Below, in pieces: positions 25,567 through 32,559 of a stretch of 32,559 nucleotides of DNA (within the stretch, counting starts at the first letter, position 1; each line of letters begins with the position of its first letter). The notes under the pieces were generated by a model. The model had not been told where the DNA came from, ran no database searches, and worked only from the letters and a program-made list of their open reading frames with translations. Source of the DNA: Chryseobacterium sp. YIM B08800 (lineage in GTDB: Bacteria; Bacteroidota; Bacteroidia; Flavobacteriales; Weeksellaceae); NCBI RefSeq assembly GCF_026163565.1, contig NZ_JAPDKN010000056.1, positions 1-32,559 on the forward strand, in the 5' to 3' direction. A program made the position numbers and the translations under genes.

Positions 25567-26595
25567 CTATTGTTTTTTACTTACATAATTCATAATCATT
25601 TGATTGAATTCTTCCTTTTTATCAATCACCACATTGATTGGCCAGTAATAGACCAGATCTCGAAGATAATCGAAAGTTTTCAGGCGTACGTAATCTTTTT
25701 CAGTCGTTAAGATTAATTTGTATTCGCCCATTTTTTTGTATTCTTCAACGATGTTTTTAATATCTGTATCAGTAAAATTATGATGATCTCTGAATTTCAG
25801 GTGTTTTACACGCTGCGAAAACTTTGCTAAATGGGCCAGTAAAGGTTTTGGGTTAGCAATTCCTGTGATCAAAAGAATGTCGTAATAATTCAGGTTATTA
25901 TCTGGAAGCATTTTTTCTCTTGAATAAACATTTTCGTCATACCCAATCGATGAGAAAAACACTTTTTGACTGCGCTCCGGTTTTATCCTTGAAATATAAT
26001 ATTGCTTGGTTTCCTCAGTCAGTTCATCAGGACATTTGCTGACCATAATGATGTCTGCTCTTTTTGCTCCTGCTCGTGATTCTCTTAAATCTCCAGCCGG
26101 AAGAAGATGATCTTTAAAATAAGGATCATTAAAATCGGTCATCAAAATATTAAATCCTGCTTTGATGGCTCTGTGTTGCATCGCATCATCAAGAATCAAC
26201 ACATCAAGATCCATATCATCGATTACTTTTTTTGCTCCGGGAACTCGGTCTTCAGAAACGGCGATCACAAAACGGTTTTTAAAACGCTCAAAAAGCTGCA
26301 TCGCTTCATCACCCACAGTTTTGTAATTACTGTCGTAATTGGTAACATCATATCCTTTGGTCAATCTTCCGTAACCTCTGGAAAGAACGCCTGTTCTGTA
26401 ATGTTTTGATAAAGATTTTGCCAAATACATCACCATTGGCGATTTTCCGCTTCCGCCCACAGAAAGATTGCCGACATTGATAATCGGTGTCTTAAATTTC
26501 GTAGATTTAAAAATTCCCAGATCGTACATCGTGTTTCGGATTCCCGTAACCATGTGATAACCTAAGGAAAAAGGGTAGAGGTACCATCTTTTCAT
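25567..26595 (-). CDS. lpxK: Tetraacyldisaccharide 4'-kinase (lipid A synthesis)
   Basis: A 342-residue inner-membrane-associated kinase that adds the 4'-phosphate to the lipid A disaccharide precursor. An N-terminal hydrophobic/amphipathic segment is followed by the P-loop GNLSVGGSGKS at 42-52. Then come LSRGYGR, VGDEAMQL, LDDAMQHRAIKAGFNILM with the catalytic Asp region, LLPAGDLRES and FRDHHNFTD, all typical of LpxK. Length fits. It has its own promoter box just before the start codon and a terminator directly after the stop, so it forms a single-gene unit. LpxK in Bacteroidota often stands apart from other lipid A genes, as it does here. Confidence 0.95.
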   Translation of the reverse strand: MKRWYLYPFSLGYHMVTGIRNTMYDLGIFKSTKFKTPIINVGNLSVGGSGKSPMVMYLAKSLSKHYRTGVLSRGYGRLTKGYDVTNYDSNYKTVGDEAMQLFERFKNRFVIAVSEDRVPGAKKVIDDMDLDVLILDDAMQHRAIKAGFNILMTDFNDPYFKDHLLPAGDLRESRAGAKRADIIMVSKCPDELTEETKQYYISRIKPERSQKVFFSSIGYDENVYSREKMLPDNNLNYYDILLITGIANPKPLLAHLAKFSQRVKHLKFRDHHNFTDTDIKNIVEEYKKMGEYKLILTTEKDYVRLKTFDYLRDLVYYWPINVVIDKKEEFNQMIMNYVSKKQ

Positions 26596-26602
26596 ACGCT
26601 GA

Positions 26603-26610
26603 CAAAAATA
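26603..26610 (-). promoter_or_regulatory. -7 box close to the lpxK start
   Basis: CAAAAATA on + reads TATTTTTG on the minus strand. Only 7 nt separate it from the ATG, so the leader would be very short or absent. Confidence 0.45.
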
Positions 26611-26689
26611 AGAATTTTAAAACCGTTAATTGATGTTTTTAATCAGTTTTCGAAATAAATTAACAATTTTTTTTGCCATCAAATTAAAG

Positions 26690-26697
26690 TATTTTTG
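26690..26697 (+). promoter_or_regulatory. -7 box of truA
   Basis: TATTTTTG, followed by CAG, matches TAnnTTTG. A TTTTG lies at 26671-26675, but the 14-nt spacing is shorter than the usual 17-23. The leader to TTG 26780 would be about 75 nt. Confidence 0.4.
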
Positions 26698-26779
26698 CAG
26701 GAACGTTTAAGAAGTAAAACAAAGGACAATATTTTATTATTCTGAACATTTTATTTCTAAAATCTAATATTGATTCACA

Positions 26780-27514
26780 TTGAGATATTTTATAGAATTT
26801 TCATACAACGGTAAAAATTACTTTGGTTATCAGATTCAGCCGAAAGATATTTCCGTACAGGAAGAATTAGAAAGAGCTCTTTCTACGATTTTAAGGGAAG
26901 AAATTAAAACAACAGGAGCCGGAAGAACAGATACCGGAGTTCACGCCAAGAAAATGTTTGCCCATTTTGAGACCGATCAGGTTTTGAGTGAACATCTTTC
27001 GCATAAATTGAATAGCTTTTTGCCTGCTGATATTTTAATAAAACGAATTTTTGAAGTTAAAAACGATTTTCATGCCCGTTTTGATGCGACTTTCAGAACC
27101 TATGAATATTATATTTCTTTGGAAAAAAATCCGTTTACACAGGATTCGGCGTGGCAACATTGGCGAAAACCTTTAGACATTCATAAAATGAATGAAGCTT
27201 GCAAAATTCTTTTTGAATATGAAGATTTTACAAGCTTTGCAAAACTTCATACCGACAACAAAACCAATCTCTGCAAAATATATAAAGCAGAATGGGAGCA
27301 AAACGGAACCGAATTGAAATTCACAGTTTCGGCAAACCGTTTTCTGAGAAATATGGTAAGAGCGATTGTAGGAACGATGGTAGAAGTAGGTTCAGGAAAA
27401 ATACAGCCGGAAGATATGAGAAAAGTGATCGAAAATAAAAACCGGAATTCTGCGGGAACTTCTGCTCCGGCTCATGCGCTGTTTTTGGTGGATGTAGGTT
27501 ATGAATTTGATTGA
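26780..27514 (+). CDS. truA: tRNA pseudouridine synthase A, TTG start
   Basis: A 244-residue enzyme that makes pseudouridine at positions 38-40 of tRNA anticodon arms. It begins RYFIEFSYNGKNYFGYQ, the normal family N-terminus. It has GAGRTDTGVHA with catalytic Asp51, then DFHARFDATFRTYEYYI and RFLRNMVRAIVGTMVEVG. The start codon is TTG: the codons before it are ACA and TTC, then an in-frame TGA at 26771, so no ATG or GTG start is available that keeps the conserved N-terminus. The gene has its own -7 box, and palindromic repeat copy C begins 4 nt after its stop. Confidence 0.95.
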   Translation: MRYFIEFSYNGKNYFGYQIQPKDISVQEELERALSTILREEIKTTGAGRTDTGVHAKKMFAHFETDQVLSEHLSHKLNSFLPADILIKRIFEVKNDFHARFDATFRTYEYYISLEKNPFTQDSAWQHWRKPLDIHKMNEACKILFEYEDFTSFAKLHTDNKTNLCKIYKAEWEQNGTELKFTVSANRFLRNMVRAIVGTMVEVGSGKIQPEDMRKVIENKNRNSAGTSAPAHALFLVDVGYEFD

Positions 27515-27518
27515 TATG

Positions 27519-27615
27519 TAAACACAAATTTTACGAATATCAACACCAATCTTCACAAATAATTTTCGTGCTTTTGTGCCAATTTGTGAAAAATATTTGT
27601 GTAATTTGTGTTTAA
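27519..27615. repeat. Intercistronic palindromic repeat, copy C
   Basis: A 97-bp imperfect inverted repeat. The left arm is TAAACACAAATTTTACGAAT; the right arm in reverse is TTAAACACAAATTACACAAA. Inner TTCACAAAT and TTTGTGAA also pair. It begins 4 nt after the truA stop and ends 23 nt before the next ATG (27639). Related copies are at 12847 and 16969. Confidence 0.8.
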
Positions 27616-27638
27616 TTCAAAAAACAGATTAAAAAACT

Positions 27639-27992
27639 ATGATGTCAATAATTATTCTTGTGGGCGCTTATCGTTATTATGCAGGTTTAGCTGAGAGATT
27701 TGGCAAAACAAAATGGCATTTCGGGCTTTTGGCGATCGGTATTTATTTAGGATTTCAGCTATTGTTTTTGTTTTCTTATGGAATGTATGTTGCTTTTACA
27801 AATCCGAATTCTTTGAATGATAATAATTATGCGGGTTTTTCAGTAATTAATATTATAAGTTGGTTGTTTGCGATTGGTTGTGTTTATGGAGTTTACAGAT
27901 TGCTCGAGAATAAATTCAAAAAAGAAAATACTCAAAATCCTGTTCTGGAAATTGAAGAAATCGGTATTGAAAAAGAAAAAAATCTTCATTAA
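27639..27992 (+). CDS. Small membrane protein, DUF4199-unlike, unknown
   Basis: A 117-residue protein with hydrophobic segments at about 25-47 and 66-86, and possibly a third at the N-terminus (1-15), then a charged Glu/Lys-rich tail. An alternative start is the second Met. No family is recognised. It follows truA across repeat copy C with no separate promoter box seen, so it may share the truA transcript if the hairpin is read through. The next gene has its own box. Confidence 0.55.
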   Translation: MMSIIILVGAYRYYAGLAERFGKTKWHFGLLAIGIYLGFQLLFLFSYGMYVAFTNPNSLNDNNYAGFSVINIISWLFAIGCVYGVYRLLENKFKKENTQNPVLEIEEIGIEKEKNLH

Positions 27993-28064
27993 TATACATT
28001 CGGTAAATAACAGATATCTTTAATTTTCTATCTAAGTTCTTCAAGCTGTAAAATTTTAAAGACG

Positions 28065-28072
28065 TATTTTTG
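28065..28072 (+). promoter_or_regulatory. -7 box of the ABC exporter gene
   Basis: TATTTTTG followed by CAG, 42 nt before ATG 28115. The same GTATTTTTGCAG string stands before truA with similar placement. The open frame of the exporter runs into this box, which argues that the true start is the downstream ATG. Confidence 0.5.
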
Positions 28073-28114
28073 CAGAGAATTTTTTCAAAACAATTCTTTA
28101 CGTCAATTTCAATA

Positions 28115-29872
28115 ATGAAAAAACAAGATACCTGGGCAATTGTAAAAAGGCTTTTCTTCATTGGGATGAAGTTTCGTTCTTGGTTTATTTTTACCCTGAT
28201 TATTTCCATCATACTATCGGTTGTTTCTACATACAGACCTTATCTTACAATGCAGATTGTAGATAATGACATCACGAAGCTTAAAGATAAGGCGCTCATG
28301 ATGAAGCATATTTATGCTTTGGTTGGGTTGGTTTTTGCCGAAACGATTTTAAATTTCTTTTTAGTTTATTTTTCAAACTATATTTCGCAGAATGTTATCA
28401 GAGATATTCGTGAAAGACTTTATAATAAGCTGATTTATTTCAGAACTGCTTTTTTTGATAAAACTCCAATCGGTCAGTTGGTGACGAGAGCGGTTGGTGA
28501 TGTAGAAACTATTGCAACGGTTTATACAGACGGTTTTCTGATGGTTTTTGGAGATGTCTTGAGAATTGCTTTCGTTTTATTTATGATGTTTCAGGTAGAT
28601 GTGCATTTGAGCTATATTTCTCTTGCCATTTTACCTTTAATGGTGGTTATCACTCGTTTTTTTCAAAAGAAATTAAAAAAAGCTTTTGGCGACGAAAGAA
28701 CCTGGACTTCCAATCAAAACTCTTTTGTGCAGGAAAGATTGGCGGGAATGCCGATTATTCAGGTGTTTAACAGACAGAAAGCAGAATTTCAAAAATTTGA
28801 TGAAATTAATATTACTTTAAAAAGCGCTTTACTAAGAACGGTTTTCATTTTCTCATTATTTTTCCCTGTAGTTGAATTAATCTCATCCCTTTTTATTGGT
28901 TTTGTCCTGTTTTATGGAGGTTATATTACGATTAGTGCGGGTGTTGTTATTGCGTTTATTCAGTTTATTTCGATGTTGATTCGTCCGTTGAGACAGATTG
29001 CAGACCGTTTCAATAACATTCAGCGTGGAATTGTTGGTGCAGAAAGAGTTTTAGGCGTGATGGATGAAGATTATGCAATGCCAAATACAGGAACCGTAAA
29101 GAAAGATCATTTCGACGGAAAAATAGAATTCAAAAATGTTCGTTTTGCTTATGATGAAAAACAGGAAGTTTTAAAAGGAATTGATTTTAAAGTTAATCCG
29201 GGAGAAACTGTGGCAATTGTCGGAGCAACCGGAGCCGGAAAATCTACGATTATCAGTTTAATTACAAGACTTTACGATATCAATTCTGGTGAAATTTATA
29301 TTGATGATATTGAGCTTAAAGATTACGAGCTGTATAATCTGAGAAGTCATATAGGTGTGGTTTTGCAGGATGTTTTCCTTTTCCATGGAAGTATTTACGA
29401 AAATCTTGCATTTGGTGATGATGAGGTAACTTTAGAAAAAATAAAAGCTGGTGCAAGAGAAATTGAAGTGGATGACTTTATTGAAAGTCTTCCCGGAGGT
29501 TACGAATTTGTGGTGAGCGAAAGAGGTTCGTCTATTTCTTTAGGACAGAGACAGCTTTTATCTTTCCTAAGAGCTTATTTATCAGATCCTAAAATTTTAA
29601 TTTTAGATGAAGCAACTTCGTCAATTGACCACGAAAGTGAAAAATTGATTCAGAGAGCAACCGAAAAGATTACCAAAAACAGAACGTCAATCATCATTGC
29701 TCACAGACTTTCAACCATTGAGAAAGCCGATAAAATCATCGTGATGGAGCATGGCAAAATTGTTGAAGAAGGTAAACATCTGGAGCTTTTAGATAAAAAC
29801 GGATATTATTCTACATTATACAAAGCGCAGCTGAGACACGAAGTTGAGGTAGAAGAAAAGCAGAGTTTATAA
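28115..29872 (+). CDS. ABC exporter, fused membrane and ATPase domains
   Basis: A 585-residue half-transporter of the MsbA/multidrug type, expected to dimerise in the inner membrane. About six helices occupy the first ~300 residues. The ATPase has Walker A GATGAGKST (370-378), Q-loop in VVLQDVFLF, a signature written ISLGQ (474-478), Walker B ILILDE (494-499) with Glu499, D-loop SSID and switch His530 in IIIAHRLS. The frame is open 45 nt further upstream from a TTG, but that codon lies inside the promoter box, so ATG 28115 is chosen. The substrate cannot be read from sequence; lipid or drug export is typical. Its last 6 nt overlap the convergent gene. Confidence 0.9.
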   Translation: MKKQDTWAIVKRLFFIGMKFRSWFIFTLIISIILSVVSTYRPYLTMQIVDNDITKLKDKALMMKHIYALVGLVFAETILNFFLVYFSNYISQNVIRDIRERLYNKLIYFRTAFFDKTPIGQLVTRAVGDVETIATVYTDGFLMVFGDVLRIAFVLFMMFQVDVHLSYISLAILPLMVVITRFFQKKLKKAFGDERTWTSNQNSFVQERLAGMPIIQVFNRQKAEFQKFDEINITLKSALLRTVFIFSLFFPVVELISSLFIGFVLFYGGYITISAGVVIAFIQFISMLIRPLRQIADRFNNIQRGIVGAERVLGVMDEDYAMPNTGTVKKDHFDGKIEFKNVRFAYDEKQEVLKGIDFKVNPGETVAIVGATGAGKSTIISLITRLYDINSGEIYIDDIELKDYELYNLRSHIGVVLQDVFLFHGSIYENLAFGDDEVTLEKIKAGAREIEVDDFIESLPGGYEFVVSERGSSISLGQRQLLSFLRAYLSDPKILILDEATSSIDHESEKLIQRATEKITKNRTSIIIAHRLSTIEKADKIIVMEHGKIVEEGKHLELLDKNGYYSTLYKAQLRHEVEVEEKQSL

Positions 29873-30217
29873 CCCGTAAGGGATTATTTCTAAATCTTTT
29901 TTCCAGCTTTCGCCGTATTTTTTTGTTAAATATTGGGCAACTTCCTGATTGTTCTTCTTTGCTTTTTCAGACATAAATGGAGTGATGACGCAATTTTCGT
30001 ACACTACATATACTCCGTATTTTTCTTTGAAGTTATCATGGTTTCGTGACATGATTCCAAACTGCATAAAGTACTTTACTTTTTCATTTTTATTGGAATC
30101 GTTTGGTTTTTCATTTCCCTTTTTAGCTTCTAAAATTACAGGCTCATATTGCTGTGCAGAAATAGACATTGAAGTCGCTGTGAAAATAATGAGAGAAACT
30201 GTTGTAAAGATATTCAT
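29867..30217 (-). CDS. Small secreted protein of unknown function
   Basis: A 116-residue protein with signal peptide MNIFTTVSLIIFTATSMSISAQ and a mature part of about 94 residues, Lys-rich at first, then aromatic and basic (KYGVYVVYENCVITPFMSE). No family is recognised. The single Cys after processing lies in YENCVI. Its stop codon overlaps the 3' end of the ABC exporter by 6 bp, the two genes meeting tail to tail at TTATAA. Expression is uncertain, but the signal peptide and the ordered composition argue for a real gene. Confidence 0.6.
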   Translation of the reverse strand: MNIFTTVSLIIFTATSMSISAQQYEPVILEAKKGNEKPNDSNKNEKVKYFMQFGIMSRNHDNFKEKYGVYVVYENCVITPFMSEKAKKNNQEVAQYLTKKYGESWKKDLEIIPYGL

Positions 30218-30585
30218 TGTGTTTAATTTCCTTTTTTGATGTTTGAAATTACTTAAAGTTAAATTTTTTCATTAAAATTTTACGACAGGATAAAATTATT
30301 TTTAAACTTGATTTGGCTAATTGATTCAAAAAGAATCAATTGTATAAAGTGCGATTAAATCTACGTTTGTTAACATTCAGTTCACATTAAATTTATTTTT
30401 AATTAATAACTAAACAGTTAGGTATAGTTTTTGCAATTAAGATAAATCATTAAAAATTCTCCAAACCCCTTTGCTGGTTTAAATATATTTGCTAAATTTA
30501 TTAAAAATTTAACCTTGTATTGAATTTAATGGGGGTTAATGATGAAAAAAATGATGATTTTATAACTTAAAAACAAAATGTAAAG
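30218..30585. other. 368-bp AT-rich intergenic region
   Basis: A non-coding stretch between the divergent secreted-protein gene and the 70-residue gene. It holds a TATATTTG box at 30484-30491. Near its 3' end, 30539-30565, is a tiny frame ATG ATG AAA AAA ATG ATG ATT TTA TAA (eight codons), lying in the predicted leader. No terminator, tRNA or longer gene was found. Confidence 0.6.
30484..30491 (+). promoter_or_regulatory. -7 box of the 70-residue protein gene
   Basis: TATATTTG matches TAnnTTTG. It would give an unusually long leader of about 88 nt before ATG 30586. A TTTG at 30470-30473 lies too near (10 nt) to be a standard -33 element. Confidence 0.4.
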
Positions 30586-30798
30586 ATGAATAATATTCAA
30601 GACGAATTTCAGGTCTTAAAAGATGAATTGAAAAAATTGAACATTGAAGTTCAAAAAATTGTAAAAGTAGGCAACGGAAGTATGGATTTTCATGAAGTGT
30701 TTTACAAATCTCCAAGATATGAGGATGTGAAGACGGTTTATGTACAAAGACACACGATGGATAATTTGATTTCCAGATTTAAAGAATGCTACAGTTAA
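30586..30798 (+). CDS. Small coiled-coil protein, unknown function
   Basis: A 70-residue soluble protein. Residues 1-28 (FQVLKDELKKLNIEVQKIVK) form a heptad-like amphipathic helix. The rest has VGNGSMDFHEVFYKSPRYED and a closing helix with a single Cys near the end. No family is recognised. A clear terminator directly behind it and a promoter box in front make it a self-contained unit, supporting a real gene. Confidence 0.65.
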   Translation: MNNIQDEFQVLKDELKKLNIEVQKIVKVGNGSMDFHEVFYKSPRYEDVKTVYVQRHTMDNLISRFKECYS

Positions 30799-30804
30799 TA
30801 TATT

Positions 30805-30837
30805 AAAAGCGCCTCAGAAATTTTCTAAGGCGCTTTT
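30805..30837. terminator. Strong terminator after the 70-residue gene
   Basis: AAAAGCGCCT at 30805-30814 pairs perfectly with AGGCGCTTTT at 30828-30837, followed by CTTT. It lies between convergent genes and can serve both: the outer-membrane protein gene on the other strand ends at 30854. Confidence 0.9.
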
Positions 30838-30853
30838 CTTTATGCTGAAAATA

Positions 30854-31621
30854 TTAGAATCTATATCCTAAAGAAAAACCACTTCTGAATCCTGCCCAAG
30901 GTCCGTCCAGTTTAATTCTGGCTCCATTTGCATTCGTTTCTACCGTATAATCTACAAAAGGAACATCCAAATTTTGAATTTCTTTTTTCAACTGTGCCTG
31001 CATTTCAGGGGTGAGAACGATATCACTTGTCAGCGTAAAATCTCCTTTTCCTGCTCCATAATGTGCTCCGGCAATCCAAAAATCTAAAACAAAACTGTGC
31101 TGTTTATTCAGGAAAAACTGTGCTCCTACCATCAAACCGCCACTGTTTCCATTAGCATCACCATTCCCCTTTAAAGGAATAGGATAGGTGGTATTAAATG
31201 CAGTGTAATCATAAGTAAAATCAAAAGTATTGGTAGAAACTTTCGAATATCGGTAATAAGGGGCAAAATAAAATCCTTTTCCATAGCCTTCGCCAATATA
31301 AAATCTTGGTTCTATGGTAAAATTGGTTGCCTTGATTTTAAGATTCTGAAAATTTTTCTCGTCTTCATCACTCAGAAAAGCATTCATAAACGGAACTTTG
31401 CCTTCCGCCACGGTTCCGAAGCCTACGTTCACCGCAAACCAACGGTTAATCGATCTTTCGTATGATAAATTAATATTCCTGAAAGCATATCCTGTAACAT
31501 TGGTTTTAATAATATTCATTTTATCCAAAGGAGCTGCCGATGCGGGTTCATAATTTACGATTTCCTGTGCCGTTGCTTCAGAAATCATGAAGTAGGGAAT
31601 AATAAGAAATAGTTTTTTCAT
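30854..31621 (-). CDS. Outer-membrane beta-barrel protein, DUF3575-like
   Basis: A 255-residue protein with signal peptide MKKLFLIIPYFMISEATAQ. The mature part has alternating amphipathic strands: YAFRNINLSYERSINRWFAV, then FYFAPYYRYSKV, GLMVGAQFFL, SFVLDFWIAGAHYG and RSGFSLGYRF. The C-terminal aromatic Phe and the even spacing of such strands are typical of small outer-membrane barrels in Bacteroidota. The opening INLSYERSINRWFAVNVGFG resembles DUF3575. Its role is unknown; porin-like or structural roles are possible. It stands alone between terminators. Confidence 0.75.
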   Translation of the reverse strand: MKKLFLIIPYFMISEATAQEIVNYEPASAAPLDKMNIIKTNVTGYAFRNINLSYERSINRWFAVNVGFGTVAEGKVPFMNAFLSDEDEKNFQNLKIKATNFTIEPRFYIGEGYGKGFYFAPYYRYSKVSTNTFDFTYDYTAFNTTYPIPLKGNGDANGNSGGLMVGAQFFLNKQHSFVLDFWIAGAHYGAGKGDFTLTSDIVLTPEMQAQLKKEIQNLDVPFVDYTVETNANGARIKLDGPWAGFRSGFSLGYRF

Positions 31622-31806
31622 GGCTTTAAAATTTTGATTAAAAATAAATATAAAAGCGATTGTGTCGATGACAAATGAAAGAACAAAAGTTTACGAAAAC
31701 ATTAAATCAAAAACCGTTCTAAAAGTTTGTATTTTTTAAAAAAGTATAAAAATAATTTGATTTTGTTGTTTATTTGACAAGTAATTATTGTGTGGGGTGT
31801 CAATTG

Positions 31807-31841
31807 GAAAATCCACTCAAGTAATCTTAAGTGGACTTTTA
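31807..31841 (-). terminator. Probable terminator of ribB
   Basis: TCCACT at 31812-31817 pairs with AGTGGA at 31830-31835, extended by AAG/CTT after one mismatch, with an AAAA/TTTT flank. It lies 22 nt beyond the ribB stop. The T run on the minus strand is only four long, so strength is moderate. Confidence 0.6.
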
Positions 31842-31862
31842 ATGTGCGTTAAACAGATGTTT

Positions 31863-32510
31863 TTAGTTACTCAAAATCATTTTGCGGTAAGCGTAAATAT
31901 CTTCTATAGTCACTACAGTCATATTTCTTTTTTCTGCAAAATCTACAATTTCGGGAAGTCTTGCCATGCTTCCATCTTCGTTGGTCAATTCACAAAGAAC
32001 GGCGTCGTCGCCAAGATTTGCCATTTTTACCAAATCTACACTTCCTTCTGTATGACCTCTTCTTTCGAAAACTCCATTTTTTCTTGCAATTAAAGGGAAA
32101 ACGTGTCCCGGACTTGCGATGTGTTCTGCCAAAGCATTTTCAGCAATGGCTGTTCTGATTGTTGTTACACGGTCTTTCGCAGAAACACCAGATTCAACAC
32201 CTTCTTTTGCTTCAATGGAAATGGTAAATGCGGTTTGATTTTTTGAATTGTTGGCTTCCACCATCGGACGAAGATTAAGGTGTTTGCTTTTCTCTTCCGA
32301 AATACACAGACAAACGATTCCGCTGCATTCGCGAATTAAAAGTGCCATGTCTTTTTCTGTAATGGTGGAGGCGGGAAAGATGATGTCGCCTTCATTTTCA
32401 CGATTTTCATCATCTACTAAAAGGATGCCTTTTCCTTGTTGTAATTTTAGAAGTGCATTTTCTACACGTTCTCTCGAAGTAGCTCCGAATTTTTCTAATA
32501 ATTTTTCCAT
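31863..32510 (-). CDS. ribB: 3,4-dihydroxy-2-butanone 4-phosphate synthase
   Basis: A 215-residue enzyme converting ribulose 5-phosphate to dihydroxybutanone phosphate, the four-carbon precursor of the riboflavin ring. It resembles E. coli RibB over its whole length: VDDENRENEGDIIFPA (acidic metal site), CSGIVCLCIS, GVSAKDRVTTIRTAI, SPGHVFPL, RRGHTEGSVDL, LCELTNEDGSMARLPE. It ends soon after VTIEDIYAYR, so there is no fused GTP cyclohydrolase II domain, unlike the bifunctional RibBA common in Bacteroidota. Only 49 nt upstream are visible, so any FMN riboswitch would lie mostly outside the window. Confidence 0.95.
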   Translation of the reverse strand: MEKLLEKFGATSRERVENALLKLQQGKGILLVDDENRENEGDIIFPASTITEKDMALLIRECSGIVCLCISEEKSKHLNLRPMVEANNSKNQTAFTISIEAKEGVESGVSAKDRVTTIRTAIAENALAEHIASPGHVFPLIARKNGVFERRGHTEGSVDLVKMANLGDDAVLCELTNEDGSMARLPEIVDFAEKRNMTVVTIEDIYAYRKMILSN

Positions 32511-32559
32511 GTTATTTTAGAGCCTGTTTAAATTTTATTGAGTAATAATTTTATGGCAG

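Noticed and set aside
12847..27615. CRISPR array from the recurring ~90-bp units
   Set aside because: The units are thousands of bases apart, imperfect, palindromic over their whole length and lack spacers or cas genes.
1..32559. tRNA or rRNA genes
   Set aside because: No cloverleaf with a TTCGA-type arm and CCA context, and no rRNA-like GC-rich stretch, was recognised.

Overview
The window reads as an AT-rich chromosome segment of a Bacteroidota bacterium, most likely a Chryseobacterium-like member of the Flavobacteriia/Weeksellaceae. Supporting signs are the Bacteroidota-type -7 promoter boxes (TAnnTTTG) before many genes, the near absence of Shine-Dalgarno sites, flavobacterial-looking lipoproteins and signal peptides, and a VgrG tail plus DUF4280-type spike of the kind found in Bacteroidota type VI secretion (T6SS subtype iii). 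The genus is an inference from protein character, since no rRNA is present.

Region 1 (1-9377, all +) is the end of a T6SS VgrG/effector locus. It holds the C-terminal tail of a VgrG spike and a GHSHGG-type lipase whose N-terminus resembles the VgrG tail. A small three-helix membrane protein and an exported protein follow (candidate immunity). Next come a LysM-like protein (candidate adaptor), a DUF4280 PAAR-like spike tip, and a 954-residue protein translationally coupled to it (candidate effector with no enzyme signature). A lipoprotein and a 5-6-helix membrane protein close the run (candidate immunity). Spacing is 2-6 nt or overlapping at most junctions. This is the most novel part of the window.

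Region 2 (9419-16184) has a CPA1 Na+/H+ antiporter with a small membrane protein on +. A complete xylose operon follows on the minus strand, transcribed xylB (xylulokinase), xylA (isomerase), xylE (H+ symporter). Structured repeats fill both internal gaps.

Region 3 (16216-19659) holds a DUF434/DUF5616 protein, two uncharacterised proteins and TatD on +, converging on deoD (purine nucleoside phosphorylase) across a shared terminator.

Region 4 (19856-26595) has an exported dipeptidyl peptidase IV on +. On minus are dinB (Pol IV) followed by a cytoplasmic GH13 alpha-amylase, a TlpA-like lipoprotein and lpxK. dinB and lpxK have -7 boxes almost touching their start codons.

Region 5 (26690-32559) has truA (TTG start), a small membrane protein and a lipid/multidrug-type ABC exporter on +, a small secreted protein on -, a 70-residue coiled-coil protein on +, then an outer-membrane barrel protein and monofunctional ribB on -.

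Three copies of a ~90-bp imperfect palindrome each fill a gap between co-directional genes, starting within 4 nt of a stop codon. Other palindromic or structured repeats occur at 14320-14410 and 22054-22208. No tRNA, rRNA, CRISPR array, transposase or phage integrase was seen.
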